From: Sebaldella termitidis ATCC 33386
GTDB lineage: Bacteria; Fusobacteriota; Fusobacteriia; Fusobacteriales; Leptotrichiaceae
Length of the DNA: 64,000 nucleotides
NCBI RefSeq assembly: GCF_000024405.1
Contig: NC_013517.1
Span: 248,001 to 312,000 of the forward strand
Reading direction: 5' to 3'
A program made the position numbers and the translations under genes. Below, piece after piece: positions 8,832 through 17,787 of the stretch; position 1 is the stretch's first letter, and every line of letters starts with the position of its first letter. The notes beneath the pieces were generated by a model, which had not been told where the DNA came from, did not search any database, and worked only from the letters and a program-made list of their open reading frames with translations.

Positions 8832-10565
8832 TTATCCGGTAATAAAGCCGTTAAGCTGAGTGTTGTATAATTTGAAGTAGTGTCCGTTTTCATTCCGGAT
8901 GAGTTCACTATGGGTTCCAGATTCCACAATGCCGTCTTTGTCAAGTACGATTATCTGATCAGCCTGTTTTATAGTGGAAAGTCTGTGAGCCACGACTATA
9001 ACAGTTCTATTTTTTGTAAGTTTTTCAATATTTTCCTGAATGATGGCTTCAGTGATGTTGTCAAGAGCACTTGTGGCCTCATCCAAAATAAGAATCCTAG
9101 GGTTTTTCAGAAAGATTCTTGCAAGTGATATCCTTTGTTTCTGACCGCCTGACAGTTTAACACCGCGTTCTCCTACAAAGGTATCATATCCTTCCGGAAG
9201 TGACATTATGAATTCATGTATTCCTGCATGCTTTGCAGCAGTAATAACTTCTATATCGGAAGCTCCCAGTTTTCCATATTCTATATTATCTCTTATTGTT
9301 CCCCAGAAAATTACTACATCCTGCTGAACATATCCTATATTTTCACGGAGTGAGTGCAGGTCAGCCTGTCTTATATCAGTGTCATCGATATAAACATTCC
9401 CGGATTCTATTTCATAAAAACGGGGAATTATCTGTGCAATTGTAGTTTTTCCCACACCGCTCGGACCTACAAGAGCCACCATTTTACCGGCGGGAATATT
9501 AAGATTAAAGTGTTTCAGTATAGTTTCCGTACCTGCTTCATATTTGAAAGTAACATTTTCAAAGTTTATATTACCTTTTATATTTTTTAGCATAACAGCA
9601 TCAGGGGCATTTTTTATAGGCTCTGGTTCGTCTATAAGTTCCTGAAATCTGACAAAACTTACCCATCCTTCCTGAATTGTCTCAAATGATCTGATAATTA
9701 ACTTCATCGGAGCCATAAGCAGGTTAAAGTAAACAATATATGCCAAAAGATCTCCGTAATTGATAACCCCTTTTATTACTGCGGTTCCTGAAATAGTAAG
9801 TATAACTATATTCAAAAGTAACGAGAAAAAGTTATTTACTGCAGAAAACATTGCAAGTGCAAAATTAGTTCTTTTAGCCATTTTTTCCTGCAGCTTTGCC
9901 CCGCTTCTAAAGTCCTCCAATTCACGGCCTTCATTGGCAAAAGCTCTTGTGAGACGGACTGCTGATATGCTGCTTTCCAGCTTTGCATAAACAGAGCTTG
10001 TTTTTTCCCTTGCTTTTCTGAAAATATTCTCCATATGCTTTCTTGCCATGGCAGTTGCAATCAGCTGAACTGCAACAAAAGCAAATATAAGAAGAGTAAT
10101 AGGGATATTAATCTGCAATAAAAGTATAAAACCTACTATTGAAACAAGAAAAAATGTAAGAAAGTCTTCTAATCCGTGGTGAATCATCTCTGATATGGTA
10201 AAAAGATCATTAGTAACACGGGATAAAATAATTCCGACTTTGTTCTTGTCAAAATATTCAAATGGGAGAACCTGTAATTTTTTAAAGGCTCTTTCTCTCA
10301 TATCCTGATGCAGTCTTAAGCCCCAGATATGACCAAAGTAAGCCTGTGAAAAATTAAGCCCGGTATAGATAATTACCAGTCCTGTGAATATCAGACCGCC
10401 TTTTATAATTGCTTCTGAATTATTTTCAGGTATATAAACATTTAAAATCTGCCTTGAAAAAAAGGGAAGTATAAGATCAATAGCTGTGATTCCCATAACT
10501 ACCAATAAAACAAGGCTCATATTCTTTCTGTATTTGAGTATGTAGTCTAAAAATTTGCGAAACAT
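8832..10565 (-). CDS. ABC transporter, fused permease and ATPase (exporter type)
   Basis: Half-transporter of 577 residues: six-helix transmembrane domain (about residues 15-310) followed by a nucleotide-binding domain. Walker A GPSGVGKTT is near residue 370; the Q-loop (YVQQDVV), signature LSGGQKQR, Walker B ILILDEATSALD and the H-loop VVAHRLS follow in order. Such proteins work as homo- or heterodimers exporting lipids, peptides or drugs; MsbA-like lipid A flipping is possible given the heptose kinase upstream, but that is inference. A longer frame begins 21 codons upstream and would overlap rfaE1; the chosen ATG has AAGGAG six bases before it. Confidence 0.9.
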   Translation of the reverse strand: MFRKFLDYILKYRKNMSLVLLVVMGITAIDLILPFFSRQILNVYIPENNSEAIIKGGLIFTGLVIIYTGLNFSQAYFGHIWGLRLHQDMRERAFKKLQVLPFEYFDKNKVGIILSRVTNDLFTISEMIHHGLEDFLTFFLVSIVGFILLLQINIPITLLIFAFVAVQLIATAMARKHMENIFRKAREKTSSVYAKLESSISAVRLTRAFANEGRELEDFRSGAKLQEKMAKRTNFALAMFSAVNNFFSLLLNIVILTISGTAVIKGVINYGDLLAYIVYFNLLMAPMKLIIRSFETIQEGWVSFVRFQELIDEPEPIKNAPDAVMLKNIKGNINFENVTFKYEAGTETILKHFNLNIPAGKMVALVGPSGVGKTTIAQIIPRFYEIESGNVYIDDTDIRQADLHSLRENIGYVQQDVVIFWGTIRDNIEYGKLGASDIEVITAAKHAGIHEFIMSLPEGYDTFVGERGVKLSGGQKQRISLARIFLKNPRILILDEATSALDNITEAIIQENIEKLTKNRTVIVVAHRLSTIKQADQIIVLDKDGIVESGTHSELIRNENGHYFKLYNTQLNGFITG

Positions 10566-10605
10566 TGTTGACTCCTTTATAGATTTTTGCGATAACTGAC
10601 AGTGT

Positions 10606-11598
10606 TTAAGAGTTGTATAATTCATCATAGAATTCTGTGATCTGTTCTGGTGTTGCAGTAGCAGTTCCCATTTTACCTACAACAATTCCTGCAGCGGTAT
10701 TTGCAATTCTTGCAGCTTCAAACCATGTAGCACCGGCAACTTTTGCAAGAGTAAATACTGAAATGACAGTATCACCTGCTCCTGTTACATCATAGACTTC
10801 TTTGGCAACAGTAGAAATAGTTTCTGCTTCATCATTTCCAAATAATGTCATTCCTTCCTCACTTCTTGTAAGCAGAAGATTATTCAGATGAAGCTTTTCC
10901 TTTAATTTGAACATCTGGGCTGTAAGATCTTCTTCATCACTGAAACTTTCGACCTCAAGACATTCCATTGCTTCTTTTCTGTTAGGAGTAATAGAAGTAG
11001 CCCCGAGATAGTTCATATGATTTTTAGGCTTTGGGTCTACTGTTACAATTTTATTGTTTTCATTTGCCAGTTTGATGATTTCACTTGAGAGTCTTGCTGT
11101 AAGAACTCCCTTATCATAATCAGAAAGAATAAAAGCGTCAATATTGTCTATATTATTTTTTATTTTTTCCAGAATTTTATCTTCTACGTCAGCAGTAATA
11201 TTTGCTTTATTTTCCCAGTCAAGTCTCAGAAGCTGCTGGTTTTGTGCGATGACCCTTCTTTTTACGGCTGTAGGTCTTTTTTCGTCAATTATAATACCAT
11301 CTGTATGAATACTCTTTTCTTCCAGTACATTCAAAAATCTTTTTCCGTTATCATCATTGCCTATAACTCCGAAAGCAAATACTTTTGCATTAAGGCTGTT
11401 CAGGTTATTCAGAACATTTGCCGCTCCGCCCAGAACAAAAGTTTCTTTCTTTACATTAACTACAGGCACAGGAGCTTCGGGAGATATTCTGTCTACACTG
11501 CCAAAGATATAATCATCCAGCATAACATCTCCGACTACTGCGATTCTAGCGTTACTGAAGTTGTTTAATATTTCTTCAAGTCTTTTTTTACCTACCAT
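10606..11598 (-). CDS. rfaE1: D-glycero-beta-D-manno-heptose-7-phosphate kinase (HldE N-terminal-type, single domain)
   Basis: PfkB-family kinase that makes heptose 1,7-bisphosphate for ADP-heptose, the precursor of the LPS inner core. The opening VVGDVMLDDYIFG...VDRISPEAPVPV is diagnostic of RfaE/HldE kinases, GGAANVLNNL forms the sugar lid, and DVTGAGDTVISVF holds the anion hole and catalytic base. At 330 residues only the kinase domain is present; the adenylyltransferase domain of E. coli HldE is absent, so a separate RfaE2 must be encoded elsewhere. First gene of the run leading to the ABC exporter, with its own promoter upstream. Confidence 0.93.
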   Translation of the reverse strand: MVGKKRLEEILNNFSNARIAVVGDVMLDDYIFGSVDRISPEAPVPVVNVKKETFVLGGAANVLNNLNSLNAKVFAFGVIGNDDNGKRFLNVLEEKSIHTDGIIIDEKRPTAVKRRVIAQNQQLLRLDWENKANITADVEDKILEKIKNNIDNIDAFILSDYDKGVLTARLSSEIIKLANENNKIVTVDPKPKNHMNYLGATSITPNRKEAMECLEVESFSDEEDLTAQMFKLKEKLHLNNLLLTRSEEGMTLFGNDEAETISTVAKEVYDVTGAGDTVISVFTLAKVAGATWFEAARIANTAAGIVVGKMGTATATPEQITEFYDELYNS

Positions 11599-11646
11599 TA
11601 TTTTGTCTCCTATCCATAACTCAATTCAAAATTTAAAACTATGTCT

Positions 11647-11675
11647 ATTATACAATATAAATTAAGGATTTTAAA
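11647..11675 (-). promoter_or_regulatory. promoter of rfaE1 and downstream genes
   Basis: On the minus strand TTTAAA, a 17-nt spacer and a perfect TATAAT, about 48 bases before the rfaE1 ATG and after the stop of the SGNH gene. The -35 is weak (four of six). Confidence 0.6.
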
Positions 11676-11688
11676 GAGACATTCCATA

Positions 11689-12819
11689 TTATTTTTTATT
11701 AAAAATTTTCAGATCGATACATTCTGCCATAGCCTTTATTCCCTCATCATTAATATAAAAATATTCTTTTTTGTCAAAATCTTTTTTTAGTTTTTCCGGT
11801 TCTTCGGGATTGCATAAAAAACTGTCAAAGTCAGCAACAGAATCGAACTCTTCAGAGGTGCGGATCCAGAAATTGACAGCTGTACGGATACTCTCCATTT
11901 TGGCAGAATAATATTTACATCCATAAACAGGCGGAATTGTACATCCGATAATGCTGATCTGTCTCTCTTTTGCAATTGTGCTGCAAATTTTCAGGGCATT
12001 TATAATGTCATTTCCGTTTAAGGATGAGATTTCCTCGGTTTTGCATGAAGAAATAAGATCGTTGATTCCCGGAAATAACAGAAGAAATTTTATTCCGGTT
12101 TGATTAAGCACGTCTTTTTCAAATCTTGATAAACCAGAGGAGCCGTAAAGTCCTTTTAGCTGATCGGGACAGCTGTGGAGAAGCCTGTTTCCGTTAATTT
12201 CCTGACTTAAAACGGCAGTATTGTGAATATTATTTTCTTGGAAACGCTTAACAAGATGATGGTGCCAGCCGTTTGCAATACCAGAATCTCCGAATATAAC
12301 AAGGGAGGAATAACTGCCCTCATCGATTACCTCTATATTTGTGACAAACGGAATAAGATGGTTTCTGTATTCATTTTTATGCAGAATATCTGAATTCTTA
12401 TTTTTTAGTTCATCAAGAATATTTCCTTTTTCTGAAATATAATATGATAAAAATGAAAAATTGCCTGTACTTAGTTCTGTAAAATTTTCTATATAAAGAC
12501 CTACCCAGTAATTTTCATCTGCTGTAACAGAAAATTCCAGAGGGTCACTGTATATTTCTTCTTTTACAGGTATTATTACTTCATGACCGCCGTTAAAGAA
12601 GATATCAGAGTAAGCTGAATTTTCTTTGAAAATACAGGCCTCTTTTATTTTTAACGGAAGACTGCCGTAAAGATTGGAAAATTTTATTTTTATATTTCTT
12701 CCTTTTAGCGTAATATTTAATTTTATAAGAATTGTTTCATTTTTAAACTGTATATTTGTAAGGGTAAGATTAGTAGCAGATACGCTGAAAGCTCCTACCC
12801 ATTTAATTTTACTATTCAT
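11689..12819 (-). CDS. SGNH/GDSL-fold protein with altered catalytic Asp/His, terminal gene of pilus operon
   Basis: Residues 1-165 look like the beta-rich N-terminal part seen in two-domain GDSL esterases. From about 172 an SGNH hydrolase core follows: block I VIFGDSGIANG (Ser179), block II NGNRLL (Gly210, Asn211), block III PGINDL (Asn253). Block V in relatives reads G-D-H-L-H-P-N-D-A-G; here residues 351-360 are K-E-Y-F-Y-I-N-D-E-G, so the catalytic Asp is Glu and the catalytic His is Tyr355. No signal peptide is evident. The start follows TTAGGAGG, and the gene begins 22 bases after the secretin stop, so it is co-transcribed with the pilus genes. It may be a binding protein or an enzyme with a non-standard triad; its substrate is unknown. 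Confidence 0.78.
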   Translation of the reverse strand: MNSKIKWVGAFSVSATNLTLTNIQFKNETILIKLNITLKGRNIKIKFSNLYGSLPLKIKEACIFKENSAYSDIFFNGGHEVIIPVKEEIYSDPLEFSVTADENYWVGLYIENFTELSTGNFSFLSYYISEKGNILDELKNKNSDILHKNEYRNHLIPFVTNIEVIDEGSYSSLVIFGDSGIANGWHHHLVKRFQENNIHNTAVLSQEINGNRLLHSCPDQLKGLYGSSGLSRFEKDVLNQTGIKFLLLFPGINDLISSCKTEEISSLNGNDIINALKICSTIAKERQISIIGCTIPPVYGCKYYSAKMESIRTAVNFWIRTSEEFDSVADFDSFLCNPEEPEKLKKDFDKKEYFYINDEGIKAMAECIDLKIFNKK

Positions 12820-12841
12820 AAACCTCCTAATTACAGTATTT

Positions 12842-13948
12842 TTATTCTGTCTGTATTTCTCCTTCTATTTCAATATAAATATCTCGGATTTCTTTATTTT
12901 TTCTCTTATATCTGAATAAAGAACCCAGAATTGGTATTTTGCTTAATACAGGGACTCTTTTTTCAGAATCTTTCTGTACATTTTGTTTTAAACCGCCTAT
13001 AAAAACAGAAGTTCCGTTTTTGAAAGAAACTATTGAATTGATTTTATTTTTCTGTTTTGCACCCTGATCGGCATTAAAATTAGAGCTTAGCTTAAAATTA
13101 CTTATTTCGGAATCAATGTAAAGTATGATTTCCTGAGAATCGCCGAAACCTCTTATTTCAGGTTTTATCTTAAAAACAACACCGGCCTCTGCAAAAACAG
13201 GCTCTATATACTCTGTATCCTTAATAGTAGATTTTTTTTCGCCGACAATTACCTCCTCAGTGACTCTGAGTTCTCCCTCACTGCCTTCAAGAATGAGAAG
13301 GACAGGCATAGCTTCTATTTTTATATCTCCATTTTCTTTAAGAGCGTCTATATTGATACCTAAAAAATTTCCTCCTGTTTTCAATAAACCGGACAATGAA
13401 AGATTACCGTCTATAAACGAACTGAGGAAATCCGAAGCTTTATTATCATTGTTTTTTCCGGCAGAAAAATCAACGCCCAGTCTTTCAAAAAGATTGTCAC
13501 TTGTATCAATAATAGTAGCTTTTATTTGAATTTGCTTTTTAGGACGGTCAAATTTTTCTATAATATATTTTAGTTCATTGATCTCTTCCATAGTTCCTTT
13601 CAGAATAAGTTCTTTTCCAAGCCCGGTTATTTTAGAGGTGTTAATATCCTTGAGCTTCGGGATCAGCTCAGAGGTATCGATATTAACAAGTCTTATGCTT
13701 TCCCGGGTAACAGGCGGAGTTTTATTTTTCTCACTGTTATTTTGCAGAGAAGCAGGAGAAGAAATTTCACTTTTTATTTCTGCAGTATTTTGTACTTTTT
13801 CAGAAGCTTTTTTTATTTCTTCCTTAGGCTTAACAATAAAAATTCTCTTTGAAGCTTCATGATCTTCTTTATTTACGTAATTACTGATTTCTGTACTGTA
13901 TGCAGGCAGAAATATCAACAGAATAAGAAAAATATATTTTTTATTCAC
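12842..13948 (-). CDS. pilQ: secretin, outer-membrane pore of type IV pilus / type II secretion-like system
   Basis: A signal peptide (about 1-18, ILLIFLPAYS) opens a 368-residue protein, short for PilQ or GspD. A charged low-complexity stretch (about 25-80) leads to one N1-type periplasmic domain (about 85-140: LVNIDTSELIPKLKDIN...YIIEKFDRP). The secretin core has the hallmark end VPVLSKIPILGSLFRYKRKN, matching the VPxLxxIPxLGxLFR signature. Peptidoglycan-binding AMIN and N0 domains are missing, so the periplasmic part is minimal. It overlaps the PilO-like gene by four bases. By family knowledge it forms the multimeric outer-membrane channel for the pilus fibre. Confidence 0.9.
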   Translation of the reverse strand: MNKKYIFLILLIFLPAYSTEISNYVNKEDHEASKRIFIVKPKEEIKKASEKVQNTAEIKSEISSPASLQNNSEKNKTPPVTRESIRLVNIDTSELIPKLKDINTSKITGLGKELILKGTMEEINELKYIIEKFDRPKKQIQIKATIIDTSDNLFERLGVDFSAGKNNDNKASDFLSSFIDGNLSLSGLLKTGGNFLGINIDALKENGDIKIEAMPVLLILEGSEGELRVTEEVIVGEKKSTIKDTEYIEPVFAEAGVVFKIKPEIRGFGDSQEIILYIDSEISNFKLSSNFNADQGAKQKNKINSIVSFKNGTSVFIGGLKQNVQKDSEKRVPVLSKIPILGSLFRYKRKNKEIRDIYIEIEGEIQTE

Positions 13949-14490
13949 TTTTTCTCCTCCTTCATTAAATTTGAATTTTTTTCCAGATATCCCAGAGAAA
14001 TTTTAAAACTGTCTCTTGTAAGCTCTATATATGATTTAGTCATATCAATGTATACTTTGCTTTTATTGATAAAATATAGAAATTTTGTCATTCCGGCAAG
14101 ATCTCCTTCAAATGTAAAAAAAATATATTTTAGTGAATAGCTCTCTTTTTTCCAGATATACTCAGCCTTTCCTATTTCCCTTAAATCAAGTCCGCTTTCT
14201 TCGGAAAATAAATAGATGATTTTTTTAAACTCAGTTTCATTTTTCAGTGTACTGGAATTAAGATTTAGTGTTATATTATTAATTGTTTTCAGCTGTTCTT
14301 CCGACTCTGTTTTCTTTTGAGAATTTTCTTCATTAACATGTCTGAGTTTTTCTTTCAGTTCATTTTTTTCATTAAGCAGGATATTATAATTATTTTTTAG
14401 TTCTGTTCTTCTTTCATATTTTTGAAATAGAAATATTAATAAAACGACACTCAGGAAGAGCAGCGTGTATTTATTTCTGTTTAATTCCAT
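13945..14490 (-). CDS. PilO/GspM-like inner-membrane alignment protein
   Basis: Bitopic protein of 181 residues: short cytoplasmic start, one transmembrane helix (about 8-23, YTLLFLSVVLLIFLF), a coiled coil (about 28-75, rich in N, E, K and L) and a small alpha/beta periplasmic domain with a beta strand pattern (KYIFFTFEGDLAGMTKFLYFI) typical of PilO ferredoxin-like folds. Sequence similarity alone is weak; the call rests on topology and on its place between the PilM/N-like gene and the secretin, the usual order pilM-N-O-(P)-Q. No PilP lipoprotein gene is present. Confidence 0.7.
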   Translation of the reverse strand: MELNRNKYTLLFLSVVLLIFLFQKYERRTELKNNYNILLNEKNELKEKLRHVNEENSQKKTESEEQLKTINNITLNLNSSTLKNETEFKKIIYLFSEESGLDLREIGKAEYIWKKESYSLKYIFFTFEGDLAGMTKFLYFINKSKVYIDMTKSYIELTRDSFKISLGYLEKNSNLMKEEKK

Positions 14491-15632
14491 ATGATATCCC
14501 CGATTTTATACTGAAATGTAAGAAGCTTGCTGCGGCTTTTTATAAATATCAATTCGATATTCTGAGCATATCTCGCTAATTTTATTTCAAATTTTTCTAT
14601 ATTTTTAAATTTTAATGAATCACCTTCAATAGTCCAGAAATTATTCTCATAAATAATTTTTGAAAAACCTGTATCGGTATTTGATTCCTCAATAAGAAAT
14701 TTGAGAAATTTATAATGATTCTGATATTTCATATTTTGGATAATTTCTTTTAATTCATTTAGATCTTTGGAATAGTCCGGAATATTTTCATTCTTTGCTG
14801 CAAGAAAACTTTGCTGTATGGTTTCAACTTCATTTTTTATTTCATCATTTTTTTTCTCCAGTTCGTTTGTGGATAAAAATAAATTTAACAGGATGCATAT
14901 CAGAATGATCAGGAAATAAGGAAAAATATTTTTCATTTTTATATTTTTAAATATAGGAATACGGGTATTTAAAAAGTTTATATCGTTGGATAGTTCACAT
15001 CCTTTAAAAATAATTTCTATATTTTCAGGCTGATAGTCTAAAAAGATCATCGTCTCATCATCATTTACAAATTCGTAGGAATTTATGTTATCACTGTCAT
15101 TTATATTAAGATTAAGGCTTTTAAAGCCTTGAATGTTCCTGTTCCGTACAGAGAGAAAAGAACTGAGTTCATCCCCGAAGGTAAGGACAGAGACATCTTC
15201 ATTTTCATAGTATCTGTATATTCCAATAATATCCGCCTTACATTCTGTGATTATAAATCCGTATTTTTTTAACAAGGCAGCAAGATTGACAATAAAATCT
15301 CTTCTGATACAAAAAACTAGACTTTTTCTTAACGGATGATCAAGATAAAACTGTTTTGTAATAAAATTTTTGATACTATAATTTTCAATTTCATCTGATA
15401 AAAAAGATTTTAAAAGATTTTGCTCTTCCTTGCTATTGGAAGAAGGTGCTTCAAAAAAACTAATATAAAATCTTGAAAAATCAAGAATAAGTGAGACTTT
15501 TTCTTTTTTTATGCCATATTTGTTTTTTATGTCATTAATAACCTCAAGGATATTATCAAATGTATAAGCAGTGATTTCTTCATGGTATTTCAGAAAAAGT
15601 CTGTTTTCGCTTTTTAAATAAATTTCCAGCAT
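14481..15632 (-). CDS. PilM-PilN / GspL-like fused alignment-complex protein
   Basis: Residues 1-225 look like a divergent actin-like PilM/GspL cytoplasmic domain (KVSLILDFSRFYISFFEAP; VLTFGDELSSFLSVRN). A transmembrane helix at about 233-250 (IFPYFLIILICILLNLFL) is followed by a coiled coil and a small periplasmic domain resembling PilN (FSKIIYENNFWTIEGDS). In type IV pilus systems PilM and PilN are separate proteins, whereas type II secretion fuses the same elements as GspL, so this 383-residue protein has GspL-like architecture. Stop and start codons of its neighbours overlap, indicating tight coupling. Assignment is from layout and context more than motif identity. Confidence 0.68.
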   Translation of the reverse strand: MLEIYLKSENRLFLKYHEEITAYTFDNILEVINDIKNKYGIKKEKVSLILDFSRFYISFFEAPSSNSKEEQNLLKSFLSDEIENYSIKNFITKQFYLDHPLRKSLVFCIRRDFIVNLAALLKKYGFIITECKADIIGIYRYYENEDVSVLTFGDELSSFLSVRNRNIQGFKSLNLNINDSDNINSYEFVNDDETMIFLDYQPENIEIIFKGCELSNDINFLNTRIPIFKNIKMKNIFPYFLIILICILLNLFLSTNELEKKNDEIKNEVETIQQSFLAAKNENIPDYSKDLNELKEIIQNMKYQNHYKFLKFLIEESNTDTGFSKIIYENNFWTIEGDSLKFKNIEKFEIKLARYAQNIELIFIKSRSKLLTFQYKIGDIIWN

Positions 15633-16171
15633 TATTCCCCCTCAAAATAGAAACTAATGGTTTCTATATTTATTTCATCGTTATTTTTTCTAATAAATTT
15701 TATATTTTCTGCAGCAGAGATATTTTCATTTAGAATATTTTTTCCATATATTATTATTAAATCCGGATACAGCATATTTTCTTTTAATGGCAGATGATAA
15801 CTGTTGCCGTTTTGATCTTTTATATCTGTAATATTAAAACCGCCTGTGCTTTTTTCATTTTGCTTGAAGTATAAAAGTCTCTTTAGATTAGTTTTACCGG
15901 TGCTGTCTTCCGCAACTCCGGAATTATAATATTCATATTTATTATTCAGCGAGATTTTGTTTCCGGCAATCAAAATACCGCTTTTGTAAATAGAAGCCGA
16001 GAAAGCTTTTTCATTTTCTGTAAGCTTTATTTTTAAAGCATAAGAGTAAGCAGAATTAAGGGTCAAAATTTTATATCTGTTTTTGGTAAAAAAGATAAAT
16101 CCTGTAAGAAATACAGATAAAACAGATAAGATAATTAATACATACAGTAAGGAACTTCCTTTATTTTTCAT
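15632..16171 (-). CDS. minor pilin, PilX/GspK-like
   Basis: The N-terminus MKNKG|SSLLYVLIILSVLSV is a class III prepilin leader with a hydrophobic helix, but mature position 5 is Tyr instead of the usual Glu. Lack of Glu5 is typical of GspK/PilX-type tip pseudopilins. The remaining 150 residues are a soluble domain rich in beta strands with no recognisable motif. It overlaps the next minor pilin gene by four bases and starts one base from the PilM/N-like gene. Probably part of the initiating tip complex with the other two minor pilins. Confidence 0.72.
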   Translation of the reverse strand: MKNKGSSLLYVLIILSVLSVFLTGFIFFTKNRYKILTLNSAYSYALKIKLTENEKAFSASIYKSGILIAGNKISLNNKYEYYNSGVAEDSTGKTNLKRLLYFKQNEKSTGGFNITDIKDQNGNSYHLPLKENMLYPDLIIIYGKNILNENISAAENIKFIRKNNDEINIETISFYFEGE

Positions 16172-16650
16172 TTTAGATTTATCACCTGCTCTGTTGTATT
16201 TCCGTTTATCTCAAAAATTATCAGCAGGAGATCACTCTTAGTCCGAAATACTAATGAATCAAGCTTTGCAAGAGTATCATATTTTTTGAAGCTTTCCGGA
16301 GTTTGGGAACTGGAAATAAGCAGTTTCGGTTTATTGAATTTTATCAGGTAAAATTCTCCGTCGGCTTTATAAAGCAATGAATTGCCGGTATCGGAAACTC
16401 CATTTTCATTTATAATAAAAAAATTTGATTTTTTCCCTTTATATAAAAATTTTTCTTTATCTCTTTCTTTAATGTTTTTTTTTAATACATTAAAAAGGTA
16501 AAGTGTATTTTCACCGGCAGTTCTGACTTTAGTTTTGTAATTTTGAATAATGACTATTCTTTTCATAAAAGTAAACAGTAAAAGTAATATTATGGAAAAA
16601 ATAAATATATTGAGAATAAATTCCAGCAGCAGGCCTCCTTTATTTTTCAT
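16168..16650 (-). CDS. minor pilin, PilW/GspJ-like
   Basis: Class III prepilin: MKNKG|GLLLEFILNIFIFSI shows a Gly at the cleavage site and Glu at mature position 5, followed by a roughly 20-residue hydrophobic helix. The 160-residue size and long helix-then-beta layout (VRTAGENTLYLFNVLKKNIKE...) fit PilW/GspJ. Its start overlaps the end of the preceding minor pilin gene by 11 bases. The peptidase encoded three genes upstream in transcription order would process it. Confidence 0.75.
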   Translation of the reverse strand: MKNKGGLLLEFILNIFIFSIILLLLFTFMKRIVIIQNYKTKVRTAGENTLYLFNVLKKNIKERDKEKFLYKGKKSNFFIINENGVSDTGNSLLYKADGEFYLIKFNKPKLLISSSQTPESFKKYDTLAKLDSLVFRTKSDLLLIIFEINGNTTEQVINLK

Positions 16651-17071
16651 AATCCTCCAAATAGGGTATATAATATAATTCTTTAGTATCAGTGGTAATT
16701 TTAAAAATAAAAAGCTTTTGTAAATTTTTATTTAAGTAATAGTATTCTGTTTTTTGAATATCAATATTGATAAGAGTGTTCTCTTTTTCCTTTGTTTCAA
16801 AGCAGCTTAAGTGAAAGAAATTACAAAAATCCTTAAAGGAAGTAAAGCTTTTTTTGCCTGTCTTTGTTTCAAGATTTTGGTACCCTGTATTTTCCAGATA
16901 TTCCGGTATATTCTCCAAAAAAACAGACTCACGCTCCTTTTTTTCCAAAAGTATATTAGTCTTAAAAACCTTTATATACAAATGCGAAAAAGGAAGAAGG
17001 ACAGCTGTGATATATAAAAGTGCCAGAAGATTTTCAATAAGAAGGCTTCCTCTTTTGTTTTTGTATTTCAT
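16640..17071 (-). CDS. minor pilin, PilV/GspI-like
   Basis: Class III prepilin leader MKYKNKRG|SLLIENLLALLYITA with Glu at mature position 5 and a hydrophobic helix to about residue 30. The 143-residue protein has two cysteines (in NFFHLSCFE and none paired nearby), so a disulfide is unlikely. Order V-W-X in transcription matches gspI-J-K and pilV-W-X clusters. It overlaps the prepilin peptidase gene by four bases. Confidence 0.73.
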   Translation of the reverse strand: MKYKNKRGSLLIENLLALLYITAVLLPFSHLYIKVFKTNILLEKKERESVFLENIPEYLENTGYQNLETKTGKKSFTSFKDFCNFFHLSCFETKEKENTLINIDIQKTEYYYLNKNLQKLFIFKITTDTKELYYIPYLEDYEK

Positions 17072-17787
17072 AAGTACACTTCACTTATAAATACCGAAAA
17101 GCATATAAAAGGAGCAAAAGCCACATAGCATTTCAGAGTCCTTTTTCTAAAGAAAATGAGAAAAAATGAGAAAATCCCGGCACTGATATAAAGTATTTCA
17201 TAAAACCACAGCAGATTTTTTAATCCGGAATATGAAATAAAGCCGCCGGCAGCACATATTAATTTCACATCTCCGAATCCGATGATTTCTTTATTTATAA
17301 AATCAGAAGCAGAATAAAGTAAAAGTACGGGTAATCCGTAAGAAGCCGCACCAAGGAACCAGTTTTCCGGATTATTCCGTAAAACAGAGTAAAGAAACCC
17401 TGTGATCAGCAGTATAATGAAAAATCTGTCAGGAATAATATGTGTTTCAATATCAATAAATGAAGCTGCGAGTAAAATTGAGTAAACAAATGCCTTGTAA
17501 AAAAATATAATAGAGAAACCATGAGAAAAATATAATATCAGAAATAAAACAGGAGTGAGTATTTCCAGAATAAAATATGATCTTTTGATTTTTATCCCGC
17601 AGCGGTGACATTTTCCGTGCTGGAGCAGGAAAGAAAATACAGGTATGTTACGGTAAAAGGCAATTTTTACTGCGCAGCGGTCACATTTGGAGCCCGGGAA
17701 AATAATGCTTTCATTTCTTGGAATTCTGTAACAGATAACACCTGTAAAACTTCCGGTGATTAATCCCAGTATCAAGGCTGCAATCAT
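17068..17787 (-). CDS. pilD: prepilin peptidase / N-methyltransferase
   Basis: Membrane aspartyl protease that cleaves prepilin leaders and methylates the new N-terminus. The cytoplasmic methyltransferase-type zinc motif has two C-x2-C pairs (Cys35/38 and Cys60/63). The two catalytic aspartates are Asp112 (SFIDIETHIIPD) and Asp173 in the GFGDVK motif. About seven hydrophobic segments fill the 239 residues, as expected. The position directly after the main pilin and before the minor pilins shows dedication to this cluster. Confidence 0.95.
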   Translation of the reverse strand: MIAALILGLITGSFTGVICYRIPRNESIIFPGSKCDRCAVKIAFYRNIPVFSFLLQHGKCHRCGIKIKRSYFILEILTPVLFLILYFSHGFSIIFFYKAFVYSILLAASFIDIETHIIPDRFFIILLITGFLYSVLRNNPENWFLGAASYGLPVLLLYSASDFINKEIIGFGDVKLICAAGGFISYSGLKNLLWFYEILYISAGIFSFFLIFFRKRTLKCYVAFAPFICFSVFISEVYL

